A stretch of 64,000 nt of DNA from Lentzea albida (GTDB lineage Bacteria > Actinomycetota > Actinomycetes > Mycobacteriales > Pseudonocardiaceae). Positions within the stretch are counted from its first letter, which is position 1. Every line of letters starts with the position of its first letter. A program made the position numbers and the translations under genes. The stretch is taken from contig NZ_FOFV01000023.1 of NCBI RefSeq assembly GCF_900111005.1, forward strand, positions 62,001 through 126,000, given 5' to 3'. Below are positions 8,579 through 16,936 of the stretch, piece after piece. Under the pieces are notes generated by a model. That model was given only the letters and a program-made list of their open reading frames with translations, did no database searches and was not told the DNA's origin.

Positions 8579-11065
8579 ATGCGCAGAACTCTGCTCGCCG
8601 TTCTCCTGGCGGCTGCCGCGGTCGTGGCGGCACCCGTCAACGGAACGGCGCAACCGTCGAGCACGGACCGGGAGCCCGGGAACGGGCCTGAGCGCAACGA
8701 GACCGCCACGCTGGACAGCGCTTTCCAAGCGCGTGCACTCACGGCCCAGGGGGAGAACCGGGCCGACAGACACCAGGGTTATCCGCGCCGGACGACGCTG
8801 CGGACGTATCCCGAGAACGCGGCCGACAAGTCCATCAAGCTCGGTCTGGCGCCGTACCACTCGCTGGCGCCGCGGCTGAACGCGTTGCAGCAGAAGAGCA
8901 ACAGGGTCTCCGTCGAGGTCGTCGGCCAGTCGGGGCTCGGCCGGGATCTCTACCTGGTCACGCTGACGGCGCCGGAGAGCCCGGTCGAGACCCGGTTGCA
9001 GGAGCGGTTCCGCGGCGCCATCGAAGAAGGGCGCACCGTCCCGCAGAGCCTCTACAAGGCGCCGATCTGGATCAACAACAACATCCACGGCGACGAGTGG
9101 GAGGGCACGGACGGCGCGTTGCGCGTCATCGAGCACCTCGCCACGAGCAACGACAAGGACACGCGGACCCTGTTGCAGCGCAGCAGGGTCTACTTCAACC
9201 TCACGGCGAACCCGGACGGCCGGGTCGCCGGTACGCGTGCGAACAACGCGGGTTTCGACCTCAACCGCGACTTCGTCACGAGCTCGCAGCCCGAGAACCG
9301 GGCCATGCAGGACATCGTGGAACGCACGCAGCCGCTCATGATGTTGGACCAGCACGGTTACGTGACCAACACGCTGATCGAGCCGACCACGCCGCCGCAC
9401 GGCCAGAACTACGACTTCGACCTGTACATCAAGCACGGCTACGCGAACGGCCTGCTGATGGAGAAGGCCGTGCAGGCGCTCGGGCACCCCGAGGCGGCGA
9501 AGCCCGAGATCCCGTTCCGCGACTACCCGGTCGGTGAGTGGGACGGCTGGGCGCCGATCTACACCGCGCAGTACGCGATGTACCACGGCGCCGTCTCGTA
9601 CACGATCGAGATCCCGATGCGCGTCAACCGGTCCGACTACGAGAACCAGCCCGCGGCGGAGCTGCAGCGGCGTTCGAAGATCAACACGGATGTCGTCGAG
9701 GCCACCATCAAGACCACGCTCGACTACGTGGACGACAACCGGCGCAGCCTCATCGCGAACCAGACCGAGATGTTCCGCCGCGGCGCCAACGGCGAGAAGC
9801 AGCGGTACATCCCCGACGGGTTCGTGCCCGGCTTCGGCCCGGAGGACCGCTTCACCACGGAGTTCCCGCGCGCCTACGTGATCACCGACGACCGGTCGGC
9901 CCCCGCCGCCGCGCGGCTCGTCGACCAGCTCGTCCGGCACGACGTCCGCGTCGAACGGGCGGAGCGGGCGTTCACGCTGGGCGGCAAGCGGTATCCGGCC
10001 GGGTCGTACGTCGTGGACATGCACCAGCCCAAGCGCGGCCTCGCGAACGTCATGCTGGAGCAGGGCAGCGACATCTCCGACAAGGCGCCGGTCATGTACG
10101 ACATCTCCGGCTGGAGCCACCGCCTGCTCTGGGGCGCGTCGGTCGACGTCCTCCGGAGCGGCCAGTTCCGGTTCGACGGCAAGCCCGTCACCGCCGCCTC
10201 GCCGACCGGAGCGCTCGACGCCGCACCCGGCGCCGACCTCGCGCTCACCCTGACCGACCAGAAGGACGTCAGCGCGGTCAACGACCTGCTGTCGCGCGGC
10301 CTGGAGCTGCGCCGCCAGGACGACGGCACGATCGTCGTCCCCGCCAGGGAGAGGGCCGCTGCGAAGGAGGTCGCCGACCGCTACGGCGTGCGCTTCTCGA
10401 CCGCGAGGCCCGGTGGCGTCGCGTTGCAGCGCAAGGTGGTCGCGGCCGCGGTGTCCGCCGACGAGCTGCAGGTGCTGCGCGAGTCCGGCTTCGAGATCCG
10501 GACGATCTCCACGGCCGTGCTGAACGCGGGCTTCGACTGGTCGCGCGTCGACGCGCTGTACGTGGGCGCGGGCCTGAACTACGGCCAGCTCAACGCCACC
10601 GCCAAGGCCGCGCTCGACGAGTTCCTCAAGCGCGGTGGTGTGGTCACGCGCGGGGCGACGGGCAGCAGGTTCAACACCGACGCCAAGCTCCTGCAGGCCA
10701 CCCCGGTCGCCGGCTGGGAGGACGCCAACGGCGTGGTGAACGTCGTCAACGGCACCGGCCCGATCGGCACGGGAGCACTCCCGCACTCGTTCGTCTACTC
10801 ACCGCAGTGGTTCACGAACCTGGGCACGGGCGTGACGGTCGAACAGCGCTACGGCAGCACGGTGATCGCCGCAGGCCACTGGCACGCACGCGACAACGGC
10901 ACAGGAGGCCAGGACGCGGCCGCGGGGCAGGCGGCGGTCGTTTCGGGCACGGCGGCGAACGGGGCGAAGGTGGTGCTGTTCGGCACCGAGCCGATGTTCC
11001 GCGACCACCCGAAGGGCCTGTACGCGCAGGTCGCGAAGGCCCTCTTCTGGACCGGCACGCGCTAG
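8579..11065 (+). CDS. Secreted M14 family zinc carboxypeptidase
   Basis: The 828-aa protein starts with a Sec signal peptide (MRRTLLAVLLAAAAVVAAPV, cleavage expected near residues 24-25). The M14 catalytic domain follows (about 95-380) with zinc ligands H170 and E173 (NIHGDEWEG) and H259 (DQHGY). It also has the substrate-binding NPDGR and LNRDF motifs and a probable general-base Glu in YTIEIPM. The C-terminal half (about 380-828) contains strand-rich material and a GAT-like region (GAGLNYGQLNATAKAALDEF) seen in large actinomycete M14 proteins. It should be exported and act on extracellular peptides. Strong terminator 8 nt downstream, so it is probably monocistronic. Confidence 0.88.
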   Translation: MRRTLLAVLLAAAAVVAAPVNGTAQPSSTDREPGNGPERNETATLDSAFQARALTAQGENRADRHQGYPRRTTLRTYPENAADKSIKLGLAPYHSLAPRLNALQQKSNRVSVEVVGQSGLGRDLYLVTLTAPESPVETRLQERFRGAIEEGRTVPQSLYKAPIWINNNIHGDEWEGTDGALRVIEHLATSNDKDTRTLLQRSRVYFNLTANPDGRVAGTRANNAGFDLNRDFVTSSQPENRAMQDIVERTQPLMMLDQHGYVTNTLIEPTTPPHGQNYDFDLYIKHGYANGLLMEKAVQALGHPEAAKPEIPFRDYPVGEWDGWAPIYTAQYAMYHGAVSYTIEIPMRVNRSDYENQPAAELQRRSKINTDVVEATIKTTLDYVDDNRRSLIANQTEMFRRGANGEKQRYIPDGFVPGFGPEDRFTTEFPRAYVITDDRSAPAAARLVDQLVRHDVRVERAERAFTLGGKRYPAGSYVVDMHQPKRGLANVMLEQGSDISDKAPVMYDISGWSHRLLWGASVDVLRSGQFRFDGKPVTAASPTGALDAAPGADLALTLTDQKDVSAVNDLLSRGLELRRQDDGTIVVPARERAAAKEVADRYGVRFSTARPGGVALQRKVVAAAVSADELQVLRESGFEIRTISTAVLNAGFDWSRVDALYVGAGLNYGQLNATAKAALDEFLKRGGVVTRGATGSRFNTDAKLLQATPVAGWEDANGVVNVVNGTGPIGTGALPHSFVYSPQWFTNLGTGVTVEQRYGSTVIAAGHWHARDNGTGGQDAAAGQAAVVSGTAANGAKVVLFGTEPMFRDHPKGLYAQVAKALFWTGTR

Positions 11066-11072
11066 ACGGGAA

Positions 11073-11108
11073 AGGGGCTGGGAGGCCCCGACAGCCTTCC
11101 CAGCCCCT
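11073..11108. terminator. Bidirectional terminator between M14 peptidase and VOC gene
   Basis: The stem AGGGGCTGGGAGGC (11073-11086) pairs with GCCTTCCCAGCCCCT (11094-11108) with one bulged base and a 7-nt loop. It lies between two convergent genes and can serve both. Confidence 0.75.
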
Positions 11109-11142
11109 CCAGTACCCCACAGAGGGGTTCCCGCTCAGCGAT

Positions 11143-11526
11143 CTACGAAACCCCCGGTGAGGCCTCCGCGGCTCCCGGCGGCAGGAAGCCGTGCGCCGAC
11201 AGGTCGAACCAGTTGCCCTCCGGATCGATCGCCCGGTACTCGGCGAACGGCCTGTCCCCGCCGCGCAGGGCGGGCCGCGGTTCCAGCGACTCGAGGTACG
11301 GGGCGACGTCGTCGACCTGGAACCCGAAGTGGTTGAAGCCGGTCGGCACGTCCCCGTCCAACCGCTGCTGGATCAACGCCAGGTTCACGTACCCGTCGGT
11401 GACGAAGTGGCTGCCGTCGGGATCGGTGTGGAACAACGACATCCCGAACCGCGAGGTGTAGAAGTCGGCCATCTCCTTCGCGTCCTGCACGACGAAAGCG
11501 ATGTGCCGCAACCGTGGCCTGCTCAT
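11143..11526 (-). CDS. VOC (glyoxalase/bleomycin-resistance fold) protein
   Basis: The 127-aa protein starts MSRPRLRHIAFVVQDAKEMA and contains the paired beta-alpha-beta-beta-beta units of the vicinal oxygen chelate fold: HIAFVV ... FYTSRFGM, then GFNHFGFQVDDV and YRAIDPEGNWFDLSAHGF. Metal ligands usual to the fold are represented by H8, H47 or H79, and the Glu/Asp near the end. Substrate unknown. ATG 11526 overlaps the stop of the upstream NTF2-like gene (ATGA, 4 nt), so it is third in a coupled three-gene operon; a longer frame would add 15 residues lying in that gene. It might act on the same small molecule as its NTF2-like neighbour (inference). Confidence 0.8.
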   Translation of the reverse strand: MSRPRLRHIAFVVQDAKEMADFYTSRFGMSLFHTDPDGSHFVTDGYVNLALIQQRLDGDVPTGFNHFGFQVDDVAPYLESLEPRPALRGGDRPFAEYRAIDPEGNWFDLSAHGFLPPGAAEASPGVS

Positions 11527-11891
11527 GACCGTCCCTTCGGGATCATGTTGTGGAAGGCGGCGACCTCCCACCCGTCCGCGCGCCGCACGACGACGGCCTG
11601 CGCGTGGGTGGTGATGCCCGCCGGGGCGATGGACGACGTGACGTGCACGACCGAGATGGCGTCGGTCAACGGCCTGACCAGGCTGATCTCGGCGGTGAGC
11701 TTGGTGTCGCGGTACGGCCCCGCGAAGAGTTCGGCGTGCCCGCGGGCCACGGCCTGCCGCCCGAACAGCTCCTCACCGCGCACCGTCACGAAGTCGACGT
11801 CCTCGGCGAAGACGGAGGCGAATGCCGTGGCGTCCCCGACGGCCCAGCCCTGCTCCATGCGCTGCCACAGCGCGTAGATCTCTTCGGTCAT
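11523..11891 (-). CDS. NTF2-like (SnoaL/SgcJ-type) protein
   Basis: The 122-aa protein starts MTEEIYALWQRMEQGWAVGD and has the cone-shaped NTF2-fold pattern of SgcJ/EcaC/SnoaL-like proteins: long N-terminal helix, FAEDVDFVTVRGEELFG, then HAELFAGPYRDTKLT and the final strands HAQAVVVRRADGWEVAAFHN. Members include polyketide cyclases and small hydrolases or isomerases, but many have no known activity. It is the middle gene of a coupled operon, overlapping both the JAMM-like gene and the VOC gene by 4 nt. Confidence 0.8.
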   Translation of the reverse strand: MTEEIYALWQRMEQGWAVGDATAFASVFAEDVDFVTVRGEELFGRQAVARGHAELFAGPYRDTKLTAEISLVRPLTDAISVVHVTSSIAPAGITTHAQAVVVRRADGWEVAAFHNMIPKGRS

Positions 11892-12505
11892 GAGTGGTTC
11901 GTCCTCAACGGCAGGCGCAGGCACTGGGCGTCCCACGCGGCGAGCGAGTAGTAGAGGCCGCCGTGGCGGCGTTCGAGGTAGCAGACGACGTTCACGGGCC
12001 ACCCCGCGTTGCGGAACATGTGCTCGTCCATCGGTGTGGGGCTGTCGCTCAACGGCCGGTCGCGCTCGCACTCGGGGCCGAGCCGGTGCCAGTCCGGGTG
12101 CAGGTGGATCGAGCCGAGCACGTCCAGGCCACGCGCGTCCGCGGCACGGGTGATCGCCAGCAGGTCGGCGGGGTCGAGCCACCACGCCCGCACCGGGTTC
12201 TCGTACGCCGTGCCGAAACGCGGCACGATCGCCGTCGCGAACTCCTCCCGCGCCGACAGGTCGGTCAGCCGCGCGTTGCGGCCGAACGCCACCTCCGACA
12301 CCACGGCCTCGGCGCCGGCGGACCGGCCGAGCAGCACCGCGAAACACGGTCTCGGTTCGTCCTCGGTGATGAACGAGTATTCGGCGGACGCGGCCTCCAG
12401 AAACGTTTTCACAGCGCGGTGCGAAAACAGCACCGCGTCGGTGCGCGCCGGGCGCTCGGCCAATTCCATCACGCGGGCGAACGTATCGATACCGCGACGT
12501 CTCAC
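11888..12505 (-). CDS. JAMM/Mov34 (MPN)-like metallopeptidase homolog
   Basis: The 205-aa protein has features of a bacterial JAB/JAMM domain: an early glutamate (VVSEVAFGRN), the core LGSIHLHPDWHRL giving the H-x-H-P signature, and a downstream Ser/Asp (SDSPTPMDEHMF). The usual spacing H-x-H-x(7)-S-x(2)-D is stretched, with extra residues between the histidines and the S/D pair, so zinc binding is plausible but not certain. JAMM enzymes cut isopeptide bonds or free C-terminal Gly of ubiquitin-like sulfur carriers; no such carrier gene is near. GTG start at 12505 (an internal ATG at 12468 is possible). It is the first gene of the operon and divergent from a LysR gene, which probably controls it. 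Confidence 0.55.
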   Translation of the reverse strand: MRRRGIDTFARVMELAERPARTDAVLFSHRAVKTFLEAASAEYSFITEDEPRPCFAVLLGRSAGAEAVVSEVAFGRNARLTDLSAREEFATAIVPRFGTAYENPVRAWWLDPADLLAITRAADARGLDVLGSIHLHPDWHRLGPECERDRPLSDSPTPMDEHMFRNAGWPVNVVCYLERRHGGLYYSLAAWDAQCLRLPLRTNHS

Positions 12506-12558
12506 GCGAGATTCCGGAAGGTATTGGCCCTATTACATTGAGCGATAACATCGGTCGC

Positions 12559-13506
12559 ATGCGTCTGGAAGTGCGACACCTCGAACTGGTCGTGGCGATC
12601 GCCGACTGCGGCAGCCTGCGCAAGGCCGCCGCGCGGCTGCACCTCACTCAGCCCGCGGTGACGACGCAGCTCAAGCGCATCGAGAGCCACCTGGGCGGCG
12701 CGTTGTTCCTCCGCGTGCCCGACGGCGTCACCCTCACCCCGACAGGTCAGGACTTCGTGCAGGAAGCCCGATCGATGCTCGCCCAGCTCGTCGCCCTGGA
12801 ACGCGTAACGCGCCGTAACGCGCAAAGTCCCAGCGCCCCGACCAGGCTCGCCGGAATCCCCGCATATCACTTCGGATTACTGGTGAGCGCGTTGAAGGAC
12901 AACGTCACGAGTCGCACCGTCAAGGAGACCGGGACGCTCACCGCGTTGCTCACGACCGGCGAACTCGACATCGCCGTCATGCGTCGATTTCCCGGTACTC
13001 CGCTCACCTTTCCGCCGAACGTCGGACACCGTCTGCTCACCCGCGAGCCGCTGTTCGTCGGAGTGCCCGGCCACCACCCGCACGCCCAGGACGGGGAGAT
13101 CGCCCTCGAAGCGCTCGCCGGCGACAGCTGGGTCATGCCAGAGCCCGACGACAGCGGCATGAACGCCCACTTCGCCCGCGAGTGCGCGGCCAGGGGGTTC
13201 GAACAGCGGATCGCGCACTTCAGCAGCGAGGCGCACGTGGCGTTGACGCTGATCAGGGAGTCCGGCGCGGTCTGCCCGCTCTACCCGGTCGGCGGCACCC
13301 CGCCCGGCGTCGCCCGCCTGACGGTCGCCGGGAACCCGCTGGTCCGCGAGGTCGTGCTGGCCTGGCGGACGGACGCACCGGTGGCCGAGGAGGTCGACGA
13401 CCTGTGCGAGCAGGTCGCCGCGGGTTACCTGAAGCTGGTGGAGGAGAGCGAGGTCTACGCGCGGTGGTGGCGCGATGGAGGAGAGGCGTTCGCGCTCACC
13501 CCCTGA
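12559..13506 (+). CDS. LysR family transcriptional regulator
   Basis: The 315-aa protein has the LysR N-terminal winged helix: MRLEVRHLELVVAIADCGSL, with recognition helix LTQPAVTTQLKRIESHLGG (about residues 32-50), followed by a co-inducer domain (about 88-300). ATG 12559 gives the standard LysR start; an in-frame TTG at 12538 adds 7 residues. It is divergent from the JAMM/NTF2/VOC operon with about 53 nt between starts, the classical LysR arrangement, so it likely regulates that operon and itself in response to an unknown small molecule. Confidence 0.9.
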   Translation: MRLEVRHLELVVAIADCGSLRKAAARLHLTQPAVTTQLKRIESHLGGALFLRVPDGVTLTPTGQDFVQEARSMLAQLVALERVTRRNAQSPSAPTRLAGIPAYHFGLLVSALKDNVTSRTVKETGTLTALLTTGELDIAVMRRFPGTPLTFPPNVGHRLLTREPLFVGVPGHHPHAQDGEIALEALAGDSWVMPEPDDSGMNAHFARECAARGFEQRIAHFSSEAHVALTLIRESGAVCPLYPVGGTPPGVARLTVAGNPLVREVVLAWRTDAPVAEEVDDLCEQVAAGYLKLVEESEVYARWWRDGGEAFALTP

Positions 13507-13510
13507 GACC

Positions 13511-14671
13511 TCAGTCCTTCGTACCGCCGCCGTTGTTCGGCCGCACGATGATCGCGACCCGGTCGTCGGACGAGACCGGCTGGCCGCCGTTCTTGTTGAC
13601 CGTGCCGACCAGCGCCGCCGACTCGTTCAGCATCTCCATCGGCCCGAGCAGGCCGAAGCCGTCCTCGGCCATCACGATCTCCGGCTTGCCGGTGAACGCG
13701 CCGGTGGCGTTCATCGACAGCGACTGGTAGCCGGGCGACTTGGACGTCGTCACGTTGAGCTCGTCCGAGTACGACGCGCAGCCCATCACGCCCGGCCGGT
13801 CCGGCCACGTCCACGCGGCCTCGCCGAGCTTGCCCGGCGCGACGCGGTAGACGACGTCGGCGTTCGCGGCCCAGTCCGTCACCCAGATCTTCTGCGTGTC
13901 CGCGGAGACGCACAGGCCGCCGGGCAGGCGCAGGCCCGACGACACCACCGCGGTGCCGGCGGTCGGGTTGCCCTGGGCGGGCTGGCCGGAGCCGTCGATG
14001 CGGAGCACCTTGCCGGCGAGCGAGTTCGGGTCGGCGGCCAGCGCGGGGTTCCCGGCGTCCCCGGTCGCGACCAGGATCGCGCCCTTGCGGTCGCTCGCCA
14101 GCACGCCGCGGTTGCCCGACGGGCCCTTCGGGATGCCGGTGAGGATCGGCTTGGGCGTGTCGCCGGGGGCGATGCGCAGCACCCGGTTGTCCGTCGCCGT
14201 CGTCACGTAGACGTACGCGAGCTGGTCCTCGGCGAACGTCGCCGACAGCGCGAGGCCCGTCAGGCCGCCGTCGGTCGACGCGTCGACCTGGAGCTGGGCG
14301 ATCACGACCGGGTCGACGTCCTTGGTGACCTTGAGCAGACGCCCGCCGCGTTCGGTCGCGTACGCGGCCACACCGCCCTGCGCGTCCCCGCCGATCGGGG
14401 CGACACCCGTGACGGTGTTGAGGCACGTGGCCACGACGGCCGGGTGGTAGTCCTTGCAGCCCTGCGGCGGCGGCACGCTCTGCGGCGCCGGGTTGCGGCC
14501 CTGCTCACCGGGCGCGGGCTGGTACTCGCCGGGCAGCTCGGGACGGGGACCCGCCTGCGGGGTCAGCTGCGGTTGCGCGCTCCACTGCGTCGGCGCCGGC
14601 TCGTCGGGAAAGCTCGCGCAGCCCCCTGCCAGCAGGCAGGCGGCGGTCAGCAACGCAACGGAACGAACCAC
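13511..14671 (-). CDS. LppZ-like lipoprotein, sugar dehydrogenase-type beta-propeller
   Basis: The 386-aa protein has a lipoprotein signal with lipobox LLAGGC (lipidated C18), a Pro/Gln-rich linker (about 19-70), then a six-bladed propeller region of the glucose/sorbosone dehydrogenase type (TGLALSATFAEDQLAYVYVT, RGVLASDRKGAILVATGDAG, PNSLAGKVLRID). Soluble enzymes of this family use PQQ; whether this lipoprotein is an active dehydrogenase or only a propeller scaffold cannot be told. It should be anchored on the outer face of the membrane. Mycobacterial LppZ (Rv3006) occupies the matching place between gatB and doxX. GTG start. Confidence 0.75.
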   Translation of the reverse strand: MVRSVALLTAACLLAGGCASFPDEPAPTQWSAQPQLTPQAGPRPELPGEYQPAPGEQGRNPAPQSVPPPQGCKDYHPAVVATCLNTVTGVAPIGGDAQGGVAAYATERGGRLLKVTKDVDPVVIAQLQVDASTDGGLTGLALSATFAEDQLAYVYVTTATDNRVLRIAPGDTPKPILTGIPKGPSGNRGVLASDRKGAILVATGDAGNPALAADPNSLAGKVLRIDGSGQPAQGNPTAGTAVVSSGLRLPGGLCVSADTQKIWVTDWAANADVVYRVAPGKLGEAAWTWPDRPGVMGCASYSDELNVTTSKSPGYQSLSMNATGAFTGKPEIVMAEDGFGLLGPMEMLNESAALVGTVNKNGGQPVSSDDRVAIIVRPNNGGGTKD

Positions 14672-14706
14672 GACCCCAGGTTAGGGGCGCGACCGTGAAC
14701 CCGAAG

Positions 14707-15585
14707 TCAACTTCTCCCCGACGTGGCGAAGTCGACCGAACGCACCCGGTCGAGCAGCAGGTCGAGCTCGTCGCTGACCACCTCGGGCGCCTCCAGCGGC
14801 AGGTAGTGGCTGCACGGCAGCACCCGCAGCCTGGCCTGCGGCAACGCCGAGACGGGCCCGGCCATGCTCTCCGTCGTCGCCAGCACGTCGTCCCGGCCGG
14901 CCAGCAGTGTGATGGGGCACACGATCGGGGAGAGGTCCTGGCGCGGCGTCTCGCCCAACGCGAGGGCGAGGGTGAAGTACCAGCGCCAGTCGTGCTGCAG
15001 GAACCGGCTGACAGCGTGGCCGACGTCCTTCGGGTCGCTCGACGGCTTGATCACGCCGCTGTGCCGCAACAGGAACGTTGTCGCGTCCGTCACCGGCAGC
15101 CGGTGCAGCACCCTGTCGAGTACGGGACCGGCCTGCTGCAGCAGCTTCGTGCCGGTCAGGCCGACGATCCGGCGCACGTTCCTCGGCACCAGCGGCAGCA
15201 TGGCGTCGAACGAGTCACCCGGCGCGCCCGCGACGAGCAGCAGGCCCGCCACGCGTTCCGGATGGCGCAACGCCAGCTCGGCCGCGACCGTCACGCCCAT
15301 CGACCAGCCCATGACGACGCACCGCTCGACGCCCGCGTCGTCCAGCGTGGAGATCGCGTCCGACACGTGGTCGTCCAGCGAGATGTTGCGCTCGTCGACG
15401 GGCCGGTCAGACCCCATCGTGCCGCGCATGTACCAGCTGAGCAGGCCTGCGCGCCCGGTCAGCGACGGCCACGACTCGGGGCCGGAGCCCACGCCGGGGC
15501 ACAGCAGCACCGGTGTCCCCTCGCCGGGGACCTGCCACGTCCGGATCTTCGTGCCGTCCCAGGCGATGATGTCGTGCTCCCGCAT
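14707..15585 (-). CDS. Alpha/beta hydrolase
   Basis: The 292-aa protein has the alpha/beta-hydrolase fold: oxyanion strand TPVLLCPGVGSGPESW, nucleophile elbow GWSMGV (Ser about residue 105), acid in LLAGRDDVLA and catalytic His in LPCSHYLPLEAPE near the end. All three triad residues are present, so it should be an active esterase/lipase-like enzyme of unknown substrate. No signal peptide. ATG 15585 is preferred; another in-frame ATG at 15594 would overlap the promoter of the divergent dehydrogenase gene. The two divergent starts are only 28 nt apart. Confidence 0.8.
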   Translation of the reverse strand: MREHDIIAWDGTKIRTWQVPGEGTPVLLCPGVGSGPESWPSLTGRAGLLSWYMRGTMGSDRPVDERNISLDDHVSDAISTLDDAGVERCVVMGWSMGVTVAAELALRHPERVAGLLLVAGAPGDSFDAMLPLVPRNVRRIVGLTGTKLLQQAGPVLDRVLHRLPVTDATTFLLRHSGVIKPSSDPKDVGHAVSRFLQHDWRWYFTLALALGETPRQDLSPIVCPITLLAGRDDVLATTESMAGPVSALPQARLRVLPCSHYLPLEAPEVVSDELDLLLDRVRSVDFATSGRS

Positions 15586-15601
15586 GGCGGACATTCTGAC
15601 G

Positions 15602-15607
15602 TACTTT
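15602..15607 (+). promoter_or_regulatory. -10 box TACTTT for leaderless dehydrogenase gene
   Basis: TACTTT ends 6 nt before the GTG at 15614, so transcription should start at or next to the start codon. This fixes the start choice over the in-frame ATG at 15584, which lies upstream of the -10 box. Confidence 0.55.
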
Positions 15608-15613
15608 GACCCG

Positions 15614-16528
15614 GTGACGCTCACCGTGCTCGTGCCAGATGACTTCGGAGTCCAAGCGCTGTCCCAGGTGGACGGTGTCCGGCCGGTTCGCTACGTGCCG
15701 GGGGAGCCGTTGCCGTCCGGCGGGATGGATGCCGAGGTCCTGATCCCCAGGTTCCTCGCCGGCACCGACCCGCGCGAGGTGTTCGCGCAGCTGCCGAACC
15801 TCAAGCTCGTGCAACTGCTCAGCGCCGGCGCCGAGAACTTCGTCGGCAAGGTGCCGGACGGCGTGCTGCTCTCCACCTGCCGCGGCGCGCACGGCGGCAG
15901 CACGGCGGAGTGGGCGATCGGCGCCCTGCTGGCCATCTACCGAGACCTCCTCGTCTTCGAACGCGCCCGCGCCGAGGGCCGCTGGGACTACCACCTCACG
16001 GACACGTTGCAGGACAAGAAGGTCCTGGTCATCGGCGCAGGTGACCTGGGCGAGCAGCTGCGCAGGCGCCTGGAGCCGTTCGACGCCACCGCGACGCTGG
16101 TCGGCCGCACCGCCCGCGACGGCGTGCACGGCAGGGACGAGCTGCCGGAGCTGTTGCCGCACTTCGACGCCGTCGTCGTCTTCACGCCCATGACCGAGGA
16201 GACCCGCCACCTCGTCGACGCCAAGTTCCTGGCCGCGATGAAGGACGGCGCGATCCTGGTCAACGGTGCCCGCGGCCCCGTCGTCGACACGGACGCATTG
16301 CTCACCGAACTGAATTCCGGGCGACTGCGCGCGGCCCTCGACGTGACCGATCCCGAGCCGCTGCCCGACAACCATCCACTGTGGACGGCGCCGGGCCTGC
16401 TGCTCACCCCGCACGTGGCCGGTTCCTGCGAGGGGCACACGCGGCGCGCCTACGCCGTGGCCGTCGCGGAGATCTCCCGGTTCGCCGCGGGGGAGGAGCC
16501 CCGCAACCTCGTGCGCGGTGACTACTAG
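15614..16528 (+). CDS. D-isomer specific 2-hydroxyacid dehydrogenase
   Basis: The 304-aa enzyme of the D-2-hydroxyacid dehydrogenase family reduces 2-oxo acids with NAD(P)H or the reverse. It has the nucleotide-binding VLVIGAGDLGEQL (GxGxxG, about residues 138-150), catalytic Arg in NGARGPV, Glu/Asp in VTDPEPLPDNHPLW and catalytic His in LTPHVAGSC. The substrate is not readable; similarity is closer to the glyoxylate/phosphoglycerate-type group than to lactate dehydrogenase. It is leaderless by the promoter position and divergent from the hydrolase. Confidence 0.85.
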   Translation: MTLTVLVPDDFGVQALSQVDGVRPVRYVPGEPLPSGGMDAEVLIPRFLAGTDPREVFAQLPNLKLVQLLSAGAENFVGKVPDGVLLSTCRGAHGGSTAEWAIGALLAIYRDLLVFERARAEGRWDYHLTDTLQDKKVLVIGAGDLGEQLRRRLEPFDATATLVGRTARDGVHGRDELPELLPHFDAVVVFTPMTEETRHLVDAKFLAAMKDGAILVNGARGPVVDTDALLTELNSGRLRAALDVTDPEPLPDNHPLWTAPGLLLTPHVAGSCEGHTRRAYAVAVAEISRFAAGEEPRNLVRGDY

Positions 16529-16553
16529 GGCCGGGTGTGCGCACCCGGCTCGG

Positions 16554-16853
16554 TCAGACGGGATCGGTGAACGAGACCGGCTTGCCGGTGGCGCGGGCGT
16601 AGGCGATCTCCCTGCGCGTGGACTCGCCGACGTACCCACCGGGGTTGACCACCAGGACCCGGTCGGCCAGGTCGATCTTGCGCAGGTGGAGTGCGTCCAG
16701 CGCGGCCTTCTGCTCGCCGGTGACCGGCCCGTCCGCCTCGCCCGGCGCGACGACGATGACACCCGCGAAGGTCAGCTCGCGGTTCGCCGCGCGCATCTCG
16801 TCCGCGAACCGGGTGGAACCGCAGATGCAGACGATCTCGGGTCGGTCGGGCAC
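16554..16853 (-). CDS. Small nucleoside 2-deoxyribosyltransferase-like protein
   Basis: The 99-aa protein contains CICGSTRFADEM at the N-terminus and KIDLADRVLVVNPGGYVGES then TRREIAYA near the C-terminus, the hallmark parts of the nucleoside 2-deoxyribosyltransferase/DUF4406 Rossmann-like fold. Such short versions are widespread in actinobacteria and phages and may bind or cut nucleotides or nucleosides. The exact activity is unknown. GTG start at 16853. It converges on the dehydrogenase gene. Confidence 0.65.
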   Translation of the reverse strand: MPDRPEIVCICGSTRFADEMRAANRELTFAGVIVVAPGEADGPVTGEQKAALDALHLRKIDLADRVLVVNPGGYVGESTRREIAYARATGKPVSFTDPV

Positions 16854-16936
16854 GACTCGGAGACTAGTCCATCCGGGTGAAACTGGGCTGCCGTTCGGCT
16901 CTCGCGCGCCCGCACGCGTGCCCCTAGCGTGCGGGC

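Noticed and set aside
5740-8742. 1000-codon antisense frame over the CHAT gene
   Set aside because: Typical shadow of a high-GC gene on the opposite strand. The sense protein has clear TPR and CHAT motifs.
5400-12000. Gasdermin, NLR or other known CHAT partner near the protease
   Set aside because: The neighbours were read for pore-forming or immune domains. Only a 74-aa unknown protein, a secreted carboxypeptidase and metabolic genes were found.
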